Source: Diplodia intermedia (Eukaryota; Ascomycota; Dothideomycetes; Botryosphaeriales; Botryosphaeriaceae). From it: a DNA stretch of 64,000 bases. The notes below the pieces were generated by a model. That model made no database searches. It was not told the DNA's origin and saw nothing but the letters and a program-made list of their open reading frames with translations. The first letter of the stretch is position 1. Each line of letters starts with the position of its first letter. Both the position numbers and the translations under genes were made by a program. Positions 42,429 through 54,974 of this stretch are shown here, piece by piece. Location: assembly GCA_021495925.1 (NCBI GenBank), contig JAKEKT010000069.1, positions 124,001-188,000 on the forward strand, in the 5' to 3' direction.

Positions 42429-44852
42429 TGATGATGGGGATGATGACGGCGGCGGCGGTGGTGGTGGTGTTGTTGTGTGGGTTGGTTGCCGCCGTGATAC
42501 TTGGATGGGGGGGGTTTTTTTTTTCTTGTGGGGGTTTCCCCTCCCCGCGGGGAGCATCATCACTCCGTGTCTTTTGTCACTATTTGAGCGTGTCCGAATC
42601 ATCCTCGGCATAAGGCTCACTACTCACCTGGTGGTGGTGCCGAACTTTTAGAGCTGTTGTGTGCCTTTCCAGCGAAAATACAATAAATTCATCGGGACCT
42701 ACCTACCCGGCGATATTTCGCTCTCGTTTGTTTTTTCCCCGGCTCAAACTCCCCCTCTCATAACCGCACTCATACAAGCCACCCCCGTGCAAGCTCTAAG
42801 ACTTCGTGTCTCCTTTTTCATCCTCTGATATGGTAATTTGCCAGTTCTGAACCGCGCGGGCGCACGCTCTCGTGGTATATATCCAACTGATTCTCAATCG
42901 CCCGGATCGGCGGCGGGGGGGATGCCATGCGGAACTGCTGTGGGTGGTGGAGGCGCCTGCCCAGGTAACATGCAGGGGGCGTAGAGGGCTTGCTTCCCAG
43001 TGCTATGTATGTAGGCTGAGAAGTGCTAAGGATTAGGGAAAGCGTCGTCCCGTCAGCTCGAACCTGCTGCATCCTTCCCATGGCTAGTTGAAGTACATAT
43101 CCGGATGCAAATATAGGGGCGTCCAGACGTAGGCTTCTTCTGCTATGTACACAAGTAGAGAAATGATTCTGATGACACAAATCCGATCCCTGGCTAGCCA
43201 ACCCACTGTACCTAGAATCCGCGGGGATCGACAAGTGAAGGCGAGGAACTTCCTGTGTCGAATCCCAATGCTTGTCGATGCAGTCGGCGCAGACGGCTCG
43301 AACCAATCGTTACCTTTCCAAACAAGGACAAAAACCGAGGAGCCTCTGCGCACCTGCACCGGAGAGATCTGAGATTGACAACATGTCTGATTGATTCCCT
43401 TTCTCGTTCGAAGACCTGGAACTACAAGATCGAATACGATATCTCCAGGACCGCATGTGCGTTCTTCCCCCCTTTTCGCACTCGGCTAAAAGACTCTTTC
43501 GCGTTGCTCGTTCTTTGGAGAGTAGTGCGTCTAAGAGTCCGCAGATAGCCACATGCATCAATCACTTTAGTCGGTTCCCCCCTCCCCCAAGGCAAGTGTA
43601 AAGACGAGATGTCAAAAACCAAACAGAAAAAAAATGCCCGGACGAGAACTTCTACACACAAGCAGAAGCCGTAAAATATGAACGCCTTGCAATGATCGTG
43701 TGTATGTTGGTGGGGTGTGCGAGAGAAGGCTTCTTTCTCTTTTCAAATGTACCGAGACGAAAGCAACAAATTTTCGACAAAACCACTGCAGACAAAAGAT
43801 TGATTTTCTCCCCCGATATCAATGGCAGGTGACGATGGACAGAAGCAAGACGCACGGATACAACCAAGGCATGAGGCTTCCTCCAGTCTATAATAGAAAA
43901 AAACTCCCAAGGAGAGAAAATGTTCAAGAAAAAAAACAAGGGAGAAAGTATTTCGAATCTAATCCGTGCTGCCGACAGAATGCCCGAAAGAGAAGAATGC
44001 CATACCGAGCATGAGAGGGCCATCAATAAATAGCCGTCATCTAATGTCCGACTTTTTCGAATACTTGCTACCATGAACAGCCCTACCCATGTTCGATGCC
44101 AATGATTTGTGGAGGAATACCGGAAAAGCGCAGGGGTAGTATCAACAACCGATGTGTAACATAGTCGTATTCGTGACGGGGAAAGAAGCGCTGAGAAGAA
44201 GAAATGTGAAGCAGGACAAAACCGCAGAGATTCGTTGTCGAAGCGTGCTCTCGGAGTTACTTCCTCGGCTTGCTGCCTGTCCGTCTCCCTTGCTTGCTTG
44301 TTCCGGTAGGCCTGATAGGGAGTTGTCTTGTCGAGTGTTGTCGCCTGGATAGAAGTCGCAGGCCTACCAGGAGCAGCCAGCATGTATGAACTGGATTCTT
44401 GACAGGAGTTGATGTTATGTTGGGCGTTGCATCCTTGCTGGGGCCTGGGGATTGCCCAGTACCTTAGCCCTTCCTATAGGCTGAAGCGCTTCCACGACTT
44501 GAAGGAGTTGCAGCGCTCCGAACATCCGTCTTGCTGTTTGCACCATTACTAGCCTTGCCGGAACCAGTAGTAGCGCGAGCTGCACCGGAATATCCAGAAC
44601 TCTTGACACCGCTCGGTTTTCCGGTCTGAGCAGTATCATCCCTCGCGCCGAAGCCTTCGGTCTTGTCGTTGTTGCGGGCCGAGTTGACCCCACCGCCATT
44701 TGCACCGGTTTTCGTTTCGCCCCCAGCAGTCGTTCTGCCAGTGCTTCCACCACCTCGAGGCACACTGCCAGCGCCAGTTCCTCTCGCCGTCCCTCCACCA
44801 GCTCCACCGCGAGTAGATCCACGGTTGTTCCCTTGTCCTAATAAGTAGTCAA
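42429..44852. other. 2.4-kb region between convergent genes
   Basis: Contains G- and T-rich 3' flank of the MFS gene, then AT-richer DNA. A 243-codon open frame on the minus strand (43652-44383) has no recognisable domain and is not called a gene. A 100-codon Gly/Ser/Thr-rich frame at 44464-44763 (-) may belong to the J-protein gene as an alternative last exon. Confidence 0.5.
44464..44850 (-). other. possible alternative C-terminal exon of the J-protein gene
   Basis: Reading on from the acceptor CTTATTAG just past the annotated stop (about 44851) gives a Gly/Asn/Arg/Ser/Thr-rich frame of about 128 codons ending at 44464. A donor inside the last exon (CGAG|GTGGGC) gives a 50-nt intron that joins in phase to the J-protein Gly-rich tail. 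The composition continues that tail (repeated RGG-like units). Whether it is used is unknown; the donor is weak. Confidence 0.35.
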
Positions 44853-47152
44853 CTAGAACGGGAAACCTCCGGAGAATTGCGGCCCACCTCGACCTCGAGC
44901 ACCGCCTGGGAATCCGCCAGCGCCCTGGAAGCCACCGAAACCGCCACCTCCCATGCCACCTCCCATGCCACCGCCCATCATGTTGAAGAGCATCTCGGGG
45001 CTGATGTTGACACCACCGCCCATGCCGCCCATGCCGCCGCCCATGCCGCCGCCACCGCCAAACATGTCGGCAGGGTCAATGAGATCTTCACCGCTATCGT
45101 AACGGGCACGTTTCCTAAAGTGGACAAGGTTAGAAATGGCGCCACTCGCAGAAAGCGCAAATGTATTCCATGATGACTTACTGTGAATCGCTCAGAGTCT
45201 CGTAAGCCTCACCAATGTCCTTGAAGCGCTCGGCAGCTTCCGGATCATCGCGGTTCTTATCGGGGTGGTGGACGATGGCCAGCTTCCGGTAGGCCTTCTT
45301 GATCTGGTTGTCGTCCGCGTCCTTCTCAACCCCAAGGATCTTGTAGTAGTCCTTCCTCTGCGCCTTCTTGGACTCAAGCTGCATGTTGCGGATGTCTTTC
45401 TCGATACCAGGTTCACCGGGGTTGGAGTCCTTGACAGCGTTCAACTCTTGGATGGCGGCGTCGAACTTGCCCAGCTCGCCCAATGCCTTGGCCTTGGTCT
45501 TCCTAGCCTTGAGATAAGACGAATCAAGCTCAAGAGCACGCGTGCAGTCGTCCACAGATTGTTGATAGTTTTTGAGCTGGGGTCAGGGTCAGCATTGAAG
45601 CAAACAGAAGTCAAGCATTCTCACCTTGATATTGGCAGTTGCGCGGTTCTGAAGGAGCTTCGAGTTGATGCCCTTGTTTTGCGGATCAACCTCAAGGGCC
45701 TTTGAGTAAGTGTCGACTGCCTCCTGGTACCTTCCACTTTTGAATGCCTGGTTACCCTCTTCTTTCATCCTATCCAGCTTCTGCACAGTACGCAGCCACT
45801 TGATGGCGTCCTTGAAGTCTGGATCGCACGAAAGGGCCTGCCTAAAGTGCTGAATAGCCTTGGCGTTGTCCCCCTGGCCGTAGAGCGAGCGTCCACGAAG
45901 CACGAGAGCTTCGGGGTCTTGACTGTTTGCGCGCAACAGCGTCATGGCTTGGCTCTGAGCCTCCCCAAGTGCATTGACGTTGCCCATCTTCAAATAGGCT
46001 TCGCCTCGCATGAGTCGCCACTTCCTAGGCACAGAAACACCAGACCCGAGGCCCTTTTCAGCTTGGTCGAGTGCGTGGATCACCATGGAGCCTGCAGATC
46101 CGGAGCGCAACTGATCCTCCGCCTGCGTCAGATGGGTTGACATGGCCTGGGCGGCCGCCTTATCCGTTGCGCTCGCATTGGCCTTCTCGTAGATTTCCAA
46201 AGCCTCCTGAGGGCGGCCAAGAGCCGTGTAAACACGCGCTAACCTGTGGAGGATCTTGGGGTTGTTCGGCTCAAGCTGGTCAGCGGACTTGCAGTCCTCC
46301 AGAGCCTCGGGGAAGCGGTTCGCGGAAATGTACGCGGCAGCGCGGTTAGACCTGTAGGTCGCAGACTTGGGATCGGCCTCAATCGCTGCAGATTACACAG
46401 TTAGCAGGGGCACCGACACAGGCACATCGCAAGAGCCAGAACAAGCAGACGACAGCTCGGTTAGATAGGGACGCTGCAGCGAAATGTAGCAGCTGTGGCA
46501 CAAGTTTGACAGGGAACGCTTGATCAACGTGTGACCAGCAAAACGAAAACCGCCAAAATTCCACGGAGCCGGAAGGCGTGGAAGCGCACATACCCTTTGT
46601 GTACTCCTGGATGGCCTTGGGGTAGTCCTTGGCCTTGAAGAACTTGTTCCCGGCAGCCTTGCATGCCTCGGCGTCAACGGGCGGCGGGCTTGTGGGCTGG
46701 CGGTGCGGCGGGGGCGGCGGAGCGTCGCCGTTGGTCTCAGCGGCGGTGCCGTTCGCCTTCGGGGGCGGCGAGGCGGTGGCTTCGCGGTCGACGTCCATGG
46801 GCGTCGCCGGGGTGCTCTGGGGCTGGTCGCTCATCTTGGTGTGCAGGGCTGACAGGCGACGGCGCTCCTCGGGCGGAAGATTGAGAGGATGGGTGTTGGG
46901 GTCGTAGGACTGGGTGCGCGAAAAGGCCGACTTTTTGGTGGGGGAGGAGTCGGACCTCCGGTGACGATCCTTGACGGGCGAGGAGCGTGCGCTGTGCGAA
47001 CTGCGGTGCGTCTGGCTCGAAGGCCTCTTCTCGGGCGACGCGGGCGGCGTGCTGGTGCGTGCCTTGTGCTCGTGCAGCGGTGGAGTTGGAGGTGAGGCTG
47101 GGCTGTCGGTCGGCTTCTTCTTCTGTTTGGAGAAAATGCCGGGCAGAACCAT
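44853..47152 (-). CDS. TPR and J-domain co-chaperone (DNAJC7-like)
   Basis: Exons 46594-47152, 45625-46385, 45182-45576 and 44853-45114 (introns 208, 48 and 67 nt; phases 1, 0, 2); 658 residues. The first 150 residues are Pro/Ser-rich and basic. TPR units follow from about residue 155 (AGNKFFKAKDYPKAIQEYTKG) to about 510, including RMKEEGNQAFKSGRYQEAV. The J domain begins DYYKILGV near residue 516 and contains the essential HPD at 544-546. The tail is Gly/Met/Phe-rich, as in many J-proteins, and ends GGFPF. Such proteins bind Hsp70 and Hsp90 at once and regulate client transfer in the cytosol and nucleus. A second possible start is the Met in MSDQPQSTP. A cryptic 50-nt intron at the 3' end could replace the last residues by a longer tail. 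Confidence 0.92.
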
Positions 47153-49253
47153 GAGGGCGAGCAATCGGCGGAGTGGCACTACTTGCGGGACGCTTATTCA
47201 GGTGGGCGGGACGGTCAGGCTCCTGGGCGTCTGAAAAAATGTAGCAAGTCGGGCCTAGAGGGGGCAGCTAAACGGAGTCGAACGCCGGGTATCCAAGGCA
47301 AACGCGGCTGGGATCTGCCGCACCTTCGGGAATCTTCCATAGGCTCGGGGGAACTCGTGGCCGCTGCGCTCGTGTTTACGCGCCCGCCGGGCTTATCCTG
47401 CTCGCCAGCACTGCTCGCTGCAGCCCCGCGTCACAGCAACCAGCGTGCGCGGCCCAATGGCGGGCAGGCGCACGCGGTCAACCGCAGCGTATGGCGTCGA
47501 GGGTCTCTGATACTCGCTATCGCGCAACATCCTCCCGAGCGTGGCGTACGGATCGCAACGAGATCCTGCACTAGCGGCTGCTCAGGCCTCCCACTGCGTC
47601 ACTATCCCGGGCCATATTATATACTTATCCCACGCCCTCTTCTCACCCGACACTTGACAACCGGACGATGCCCTGACACACTCCCTCGTGTCGGAAAAGC
47701 AATTGGGAGCGTTGTACGGCATCGCATACCGATTGGCAGCTACTGCAAGGCGTGTCATGAGCCGCAATCCCCATGCCAAGGCACAGTCCTGTGGACAGCT
47801 GCTACACCAACCACACCTCTCGCCATGTTCTATGGCCAGCATGTGCAATGGGTTTACTGCTGGTCACTGAGGAGCGAGAACATGCTGAAATTCTATGGCC
47901 CCCTACACATGTTATGATCCAACCACTAATGCTCCTAGGAATGACACCTGAAGGACTACAAAGCAGCTGGAAGACACAGCAAAGACTGTATTCCGGGGGC
48001 GCACGAGAGCCCAGAACGGGCATCTTGTGGTGCCCACCATTATTTTTTGACTGCCCTTTTACTTTTCATGGCGCATAGTCAAGCAGAGGGAAGATGGCTC
48101 TTATCAATTGAGATAAGTACGCGTTGCTGAAGCCGGCGTAGGTTCAAGAGGTTGATCTCGAGTCAAAGCCATGCACTGTGGCGCATGACCTACACGCACT
48201 TGGTTATCTGAATGGGCTCGTCGTCCGGATTTCCTGCAGCATGTAATACTCACGCAAGCCGCTAGAACCACTCAGGCTGCTGTTGCAGCAGAACCTGGTC
48301 ACATTCTACCATCCACAGCCAGTGGTCGCGCTGTGCTCCCACCTGGCGCTTGGCTCAGTTTGAGGTGCTGAGCATCGCGTCGACACCATTGCCCAGAAGC
48401 ATGCATGGCGAGACGCTGCGGACTATCTACTCTCGATTGAATGAAGGGAAGAGCGATCCCCGCCGAGTGTTATCGATAGGCGTGCCTGAGCTGCAGCCTG
48501 GGCCGCGGGACAATCCCTGCTTGCTCTGGTCGCCCTGCGTGAAGACCCCATCATTGCGGCGGCCAGTCACGGCTGGGATGCCTCATCGGAACTACGGCGT
48601 CCTTGAGTCGGCCGTGTGCTCCAGTGCCGCTGTTGCGCTGCGATGCACACGTGACGCGCCCATCCAGGCAGAGCAAGCTGGAGCTCCCCACCTGCTCCTC
48701 GCTATCCGTGTCTCACGACTGCCTGCGCCCGCCTCGACTCATCGCTGCCCTTCCAGGCGTGCTCGCGCCGTCGCTGCACCTCTCATCGCCGCCTGCAGCT
48801 GCTGCGTGCCCGCTACCAGCTTGCCATCGCTCACTCCCCCGAGAGTTCCACACCCCCAGCTTGCCCTACGTCACCGCTTCAACCGCCGGACAGCTAGCGG
48901 CGCGCCGTGATTGCCGGGTGTCGTTCTCGTGTAAAGGATCTGGAAAGGGCGTGACTCGCTCGACTAGACCACAGGCGCAGGTGCTCCCAAGCTCCCCGTA
49001 AGCTCTGGACGAAGCTCCCACACAGCTCGACCTCGAGGCTCTCGGAGGCGGCCGTGCCGACCAAGTCTCCTTAGCCGGGATCGCTCTTGTAACGGCCTCT
49101 CCGCCTGGACCCTGACGCCATCCTCACAGCAAACACTCGTCCCACCAAGTAGCCATCCGCGGGTCGCGCTGCACCTACGCGATCCCCCTGCGACACTCAC
49201 AGCTCTAATCCCTCAAGCCACCAGGGTTCCACGCGACCCAGCCTCGTGCAGCC
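47153..49253. other. 2.1-kb intergenic region between divergent genes
   Basis: Promoters of the J-protein gene (-) and the Yippee gene (+). Only Ser/Cys/Arg-rich random frames. No RNA gene recognised. Confidence 0.6.
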
Positions 49254-49674
49254 ATGGGCCTCACGTACAACGTCTACCTCAACTCGCAGCGCATCTACGG
49301 CTGCAAGAACTGCAAGACGCACCTCTCGAACCACGACGACATCATCAGTCGGGTTAGTACACGCGCCGATTCCCCCCCCTCCACGCCGCCGCCTGCAGTC
49401 AACGACGCCACTTATGGTGCTAACCTAGATCGATATCCAGAACTTCCGCGGCCAGCATGGCAAGGCCTACCTCTTCGACTCTGTCGTCAACATTACTCAG
49501 GGCGAGCCCGGCGAGCGCAACATGACGACCGGCAGGCACATCGTGCGCGATATCCAATGCAGGCAGTGCAAGGACACGGTCGGCTGGAAGTATGACAAGG
49601 CGTACGAAGCCTCGGAGAAGTACAAGGAGGGCAAGTACATCCTCGAGGCCGAGCTCCTCTGCACGGTCACGTAG
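49254..49674 (+). CDS. moh1: Yippee-like zinc-binding protein
   Basis: Exons 49254-49352 and 49441-49674, 88-nt intron (GTTAGT, ATCCAG, branch GCTAAC, phase 0); 110 residues. The Yippee signature is complete: C17-X2-C20, 52 residues, C73-X2-C76, coordinating one zinc ion. It also has the typical FRGQHGKAYLFDSVVN and GWKYDKAYE segments. Human YPEL5 and yeast Moh1 of this family take part in the GID/CTLH ubiquitin-ligase network; that link is family knowledge, not visible here. The length is usual for the family. The symbol is given by orthology of type only. Confidence 0.93.
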
Positions 49675-50274
49675 GGGTATCGCAAGCTGCGGGACCGTCT
49701 TCGAAACGAAGCAAGGCCAGGACATTTGCATAAAGGCGTAAAGGAACTGCATGGTGTTTTGGAGCGTGTCGGCGTTGGTGGTTTCTCTTTCCCAGCATAC
49801 GGTCAACTCCCATTTGACATCAACTTTTGGGGAATCTCAATTCTGATTGGGTCATTCATGGGGGCGGTGGTCAGGTAGCGCAACGGACTTTGGATTGGGT
49901 CCAAGATATGAACATGCACGAATGGAGGCCGTAATCCGTTTCCCCTCCCTTTGACACGAGCCTCGCTTCCAATTATCGAGCGGGTGGTAATTACCAACCT
50001 CCAATCAGGCTTGAGTAATCATTGTTCGGGAAGCCGCGATCAACTTTGCATATGCGGGGTAGCGGAAGTGACCCGGAGGGGCTGGCGGGCCTCGGAGCTT
50101 CTGCTATTACATGGATATAAAGTCGTGGTCAGCCCACCGCAAGAACGCAAGCCTGAACAGCACTTCCGCATCCAATTACCATTTTCGGATCCTTCTTCCC
50201 GAATCATTTAATTCTGCTAATATCTTGTTTACTTCTACCTAAGGCTAGTCACCGACAACACACAGGTCAGAGCC
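49675..50274. other. intergenic, promoter of the alcohol dehydrogenase gene
   Basis: 600 bp between tandem plus-strand genes. It becomes AT-rich close to the next start (50190-50240). Nothing else seen. Confidence 0.6.
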
Positions 50275-51581
50275 ATGTCGAAATCCACCATGCGCGCCGT
50301 GGTCTTCAAAGGCCCGGGAAAGGTCGCCGTGGAAGACCGACCAATCCCCACGATCCAGGAGCCGACCGACATCGTCGTCAAGGTCGACTACACGGCGCTG
50401 TGCGGCAGCGAGCTGCACGTGTTCCGCGGCCACCAGCCCAGCGGGACCGGCTTCATTATGGGCCACGAGTTCACGGGCACGGTGGACGAAGTCGGTAAGG
50501 ACGTTAAGACGGTCCAGAAGGGGGACAAGATTGTGAGCCCCTTCACGGTGAGCTGCGGGCAGTGCTTCTACTGCAAGAAGGGCTTTTCGTCGAGGTGTGA
50601 GAAGTGTCTGTTGCTCGGGTGCGCGGCGCTGGATGGTGCGCAGGCTGAATATGTAAGTTTGATTTCTTGCATCCACTTTCCTTCCGGTTGGACATGTCTG
50701 TAGTCGGATGCGGGTGTAAAGCTTCAGATTACTCTGGCCGTTTCCTTCACTTGTCGTACGACTTGAACCGGATAACCGGCTTCCATCCCGTTACAGGCAT
50801 CACTTGATAGGATAGACCATGTGCTAAACGGCCACAGGTGCGCGTCCCCCTGGCGGATTCGACGGTCATGAAAGCACCGCCGGACATCGAAGAGAACAAG
50901 CTTGTTCTCATGGCAGACATTTTCCCAACGGGCTACTTCGCAGCTGCCAATGCTTTCTCCTCGCTCGCCAAGGACGACATTGCGGATGCTACGGTTGTGG
51001 TGATTGGTTGCGGTCCTGTTGGTCTCTGCGCACTCATCAATGCCGTGGACTACAAACCGAAACATCTGTTCGCTGTCGACAGTATCGAGGACCGGCTGAA
51101 TCTTGCAAAGAGTCTCGGCGCCGAACCGCTGAATTTTCAAACCGATCGGGAAGGGCTAGACAAGCGGATCAAAGAGGTCACCGAGGGCCGCGGGGCTGAT
51201 GTCGTCATCGAGGTGGTTGGGCTGAGCCCCGCGCTAAAGCTGGGATTCGACATTCTCAGACCATGGGGGATCATCAGCAGTGTCGGAGTGCACAACGGCG
51301 AGGCAAGTCTCTTCAGTATTTGCTGAGCGAGCACACCCAGCTGACTCAGGCTCCAGATTCCATGGACGGGTAACCAGGGATACGGGAAGAATCTGCGCGT
51401 CCAGATGGGACGATGCCCAGTGCGGTCCATCTTCCCGCAAGCTCTGGAAGCTCTCCAGCGAAAGCAGCACCTGCTGGGATTCATGGCGGACAAGATCATG
51501 CCGCTGTCGGATGCGGTTGAGGGTTACGATTTGTTCGATAAGATGAAGGCGCAGAAGGTGATATTCCAAGCGCAGAAGTAG
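50275..51581 (+). CDS. zinc-containing alcohol dehydrogenase (MDR superfamily)
   Basis: Exons 50275-50652, 50838-51302 and 51357-51581; 355 residues, a normal MDR length. The first intron is 185 nt (GTAAGT); the second is 54 nt with a GC donor (GAG|GCAAGT) and a good GCTGAC branch. Catalytic zinc ligands are visible at Cys43 (ALCGSELH) and His64-Glu65 (MGHEF). Structural zinc cysteines are at 94, 97, 100 and 108. The NAD(P)-binding Rossmann loop is GCGPVG at residues 183-188. The enzyme oxidises an alcohol or polyol, or reduces an aldehyde, in the cytosol. Substrate cannot be assigned. The start is the ATG six residues before the conserved MRAVVF. Confidence 0.92.
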
Positions 51582-52669
51582 CACAAACAGCTCGGGGCAT
51601 CCGTTGAGGTCATTGATGGGAAATCCGAGCAACCGGGTCGTGGTGCGATTGGAGGCGTGTAACCAGACCTCGCACAACTAGCTTCAAGCCCGCCATATCT
51701 GTGTCCACCGGCGCTTGCGATTGAGTCGTGTTTTTGGCGTGTACGTGTGCGTACGCGCGAGCTCCGGCCGAGACAGCCACGGGACAGCACTCATCCGAGA
51801 CGGCCAGCGCCCATAACGCGGCGCCTGAATCTGGCATCCGTGTGGGGCGCGTCGACATGGATGCCGGCGGTGCTGACGCGCGGTAAACGCTGTTGCTACT
51901 GATTGCCCAGCGCCAAGAGCGTGTGAGAAATGGGAAAGCTGGTAGGCGCAGTAGGTAGCGCGCCCGTTGCCGGCCTTTCGGGCACGCTCCCAACGACGCG
52001 CCGCCTGATGCGCACCGGCGGCTGTCCGTCTGCACGAGAGCCGCGAGATCGGCTGGCGGCATCACATGTAGAAGCAGCCAGCGCTGCGGTAAATGAGAGG
52101 CAACCGCTGCAGCGGCAGGCAGCGCGGCAGGGTGTTGAGGAATGCGCGTTTGAGGGTCCAACGTGATGATGCGCGGCAAGCTTTGTGTGCACCGTTGCTT
52201 GGGAGCTAGGCCGGCAGGTGTGGGCTAGCTCCAGCACTCGCTTGCCCGCGCGCCCGCGCCTTTCTACAGCAACCAGAGCACCACCTCCCCACCTCCACGC
52301 ACATCCAGGACCTTTCCTCTCCACCCGCCGTCCCCCAACTCCTTCCCCCTTCACCGAATCGTCTCCCGATTCCTCTCCCTCTTCTCCCCGCTCCCCCATC
52401 CTCTCTTCTCCGCCCGCCGCGAAACCCCGCCGCCGCCCGCCCGCCACTGCCTTCCGAAGCTCGGTAAGTCTTGCTCGCCCAGGCCACGCATTTACCTCCG
52501 TCGCAAACAGCTGGCTAACAGCAAGCAGCGCGCGCCCAAAGCTCCTCCCACCCACCCCTCTATCTCCCCACCAACGCGTCGCAGCTCTGCATCGCCGCGC
52601 CGCTTCCTACGCCATTGGATATCTTTGAGCGAACTGTTCTAGAAATCACCGGACCTTTCCCTCGACACC
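51582..52669. promoter_or_regulatory. intergenic with pyrimidine-rich tract and probable 5' UTR intron of the KH gene
   Basis: A strongly C/T-rich stretch spans about 52255-52440, a feature common upstream of well-expressed fungal genes. A GTAAGT donor at 52464, a GGCTAAC branch at about 52513 and an AG at 52528 outline a 65-nt intron in the 5' leader of the KH-domain gene. The part from 51600 to 52200 holds nothing recognisable. Confidence 0.5.
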
Positions 52670-53805
52670 ATGTCTGCCGAAGACGTTGCCATGCAGTCTC
52701 CTTCCATCGGCGACGACGTTGCCCAGCCGTTCCAGCACCTCAACGTCAATGAGGCCGGCGAGCCCATTCCCAGGACCGAAGAGGAATATGCCAATGCGCA
52801 ATTGACCCTGCGCGCCATTGTTTCCTCCAAGGAAGCTGGTGTCATCATTGGCAAGGCCGGCCAGAATGTCGCCAACCTGCGCGACGAGACTGGCGTCCGC
52901 GCTGGCGTCAGCAAAGTCGTCCCGGGCGTTCACGACCGTGTCCTTACCGTGACTGGCGCGTTGAGCGGCATCTCTAAGGCGTACCACCTCGTCGCCAAAG
53001 GCCTGCTCGAGGGCGCGCCTTCCGTTGGCATGGGCGGCGTGGTCAACACCAGCGGCACCCACCGTAAGTTCAGGCTTCTCTCTGGTCTACCCATTTACTG
53101 CTTTGCTAACAGTTCGCGATGATAGCCGTTCGCCTGCTCATTTCTCACAACCAGATGGGCACCATCATTGGTCGCCAGGGTCTGAAGATCAAGCAGATCC
53201 AGGATGCCTCGGGCGTCCGCATGGTTGCCCAGAAAGAAATGCTCCCGCAGTCCACGGAGCGCATTGTCGAAATCCAGGGCACGCCCGAAGGTATTGAGAA
53301 GGCTACTTGGGAGATCGGCAAGTGCTTGATTGACGACCACGAGCGCGGCTACGGTACCGTCCTCTACAACCCTGCCGTTCGGGTCCAAGCTGGCACTGGC
53401 GGCCCCGTTGGCAACGGATTCGCCGGCACCCGCTCCTACAACCGTACTGGTCACGGCAATGACTTTAGTGACTCTCCCACCTACAGCCGCCGCTCGGGAT
53501 CGGATGCCGCCTCGCGCCCTCCGATGCCCACGACAACCGAGGATGGCGAAGAGATCCAGACGCAGAACATCAGCATCCCTTCGGACATGGTGGGCTGCAT
53601 CATCGGTCGCGGTGGCAGCAAGATTAGCGAAATCCGGAAGAGCTCCGGTGCACGCATCTCCATCGCCAAGGCTCCCCACGACGAGACTGGCGAGCGCATG
53701 TTCACCATCATGGGCAGCCCCAGCAGCAACGAGAAGGCACTGTACCTTCTCTATGAGAACCTCGAGGCGGAGAAGATGCGCCGCAGCCAGGCGCCCCAGG
53801 AATAA
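52670..53805 (+). CDS. triple KH-domain RNA-binding protein
   Basis: Exons 52670-53063 and 53126-53805, 62-nt intron (GTAAGT, branch GCTAAC, ATAG, phase 1); 357 residues. Three KH domains each carry the GXXG RNA-binding loop: GVIIGKAGQ (loop 61-64), GTIIGRQGL (147-150) and GCIIGRGGS (292-295). Domains 2 and 3 are separated by about 60 Gly/Ser/Asn/Thr-rich residues. This is the layout of poly(rC)-binding/hnRNP K-type proteins such as fission yeast Rnc1 and yeast Hek2/Pbp2. Such proteins bind C-rich mRNA and affect stability, localisation or translation. No membrane or export signal is visible. Family assignment is secure, orthology less so. Confidence 0.93.
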
Positions 53806-54974
53806 GGCGGCATACGCGAGCCTAGACCTTTACTTGATTTTCGTCGGCAATGCGCAGCCAGCCGTGCGCGAGCATGGCAAAGGCGTTTCGTTCAGCTGCT
53901 TCGGAAATTCGGTTGTCCTGCGGCTTCCGGTCTTCGGGTTCCGCTCTCCAATGATTACCCAAAAGCAATCTCCTTAGTGCTTCGACCGGCTACGTTCTCA
54001 GCTCATAATCCTCTCGCAAGTTGAGCGGTTACGACTTCATGATTTATGTCTTGATATCCGCACGTCTACCCTTCGCCAGTCCGCGAAAGGAGTACGGACG
54101 TCAGCATTCAGGCTCGCTGTCTTTTCCCGGCAAATGGTTGGCTCTGGCCACAGACTGCCGGAAAAGAATCACCCCCCACACCTCGCTCTCACACAGATCG
54201 CACTCAAAACTCCCATAAAACCTTTCCTCAACAATCTCTTAGCTTTCGATAGCACTCTTGCCCTTTCTTACCCTCGACATCCTGGCCCCTTTCTCCTCAT
54301 TCGCATGATCTACAGGGGCACTCACTCTCCGCCGGCCAGAGCGTGCTGGCAAATTGATTATGACCTTGTAAATAACGAATGAAGGAACGATCGGAAGACA
54401 AGTCTATTGAATAATGCAGAAGTTAATTGCTTCTATGAGATCCCATGTGCTGATCTGGATATTCAGGGAAAGATTGACGCACGCCTACATCTGAGTACTT
54501 TAATTATCGACCACGAGAGCCTTACGAGCCGGCTAAAAAGGACTGCAGATACCCGAAAACTTAGATAGTGAAGAAATTATATGCCACGTGGGTCGCGTCG
54601 TGCAATTGATGAGAAGGTTGGGAGAGCTGCTATCCTCAAGTCGTAGATATCGGCAGGGCGATGAAGGCAAGAGCAGCCGACCTGCTCAGTCACGTCGAAG
54701 CTGCATCACATGCTCTGCGGGGGTCACGGTCGTCCTTTCCGTCTGTTTGTTTCCTTCCCAAAAAGGCAGTTACTTCAATTTGGTTGGCCGCATTGAAGCA
54801 TCGCGCCTGACCCTTTCAGCGCTACCGGCAGGCCGCCAAACTCTTCCATCACCTTACTCTGTTATCTTCCCCTCCTCTGCGACATCAATCCGCGCACGCA
54901 GTCATCGACTTGCACTCGCACGCTCGACTCACTAGAGCGAGGCGTTCCACCAGATCTTCTCACAGTTCGCCATC
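53806..54974. other. intergenic between tandem genes
   Basis: 3' flank of the KH gene followed by AT-richer DNA (54400-54580) and the leader of the next gene. No gene recognised. Confidence 0.6.

Noticed and set aside
43652..44383. 243-codon minus-strand open frame downstream of the J-protein gene
   Set aside because: Long for chance, but it has no domain, no convincing start context and a mixed Ser/Arg/Phe composition. It may be part of a 3' UTR. Transcript data would decide.
47250..47335. Minus-strand sequence resembling a tRNA T-loop (GTTCGACTC)
   Set aside because: The flanking bases do not form a T-stem, and no acceptor or anticodon stem could be drawn.
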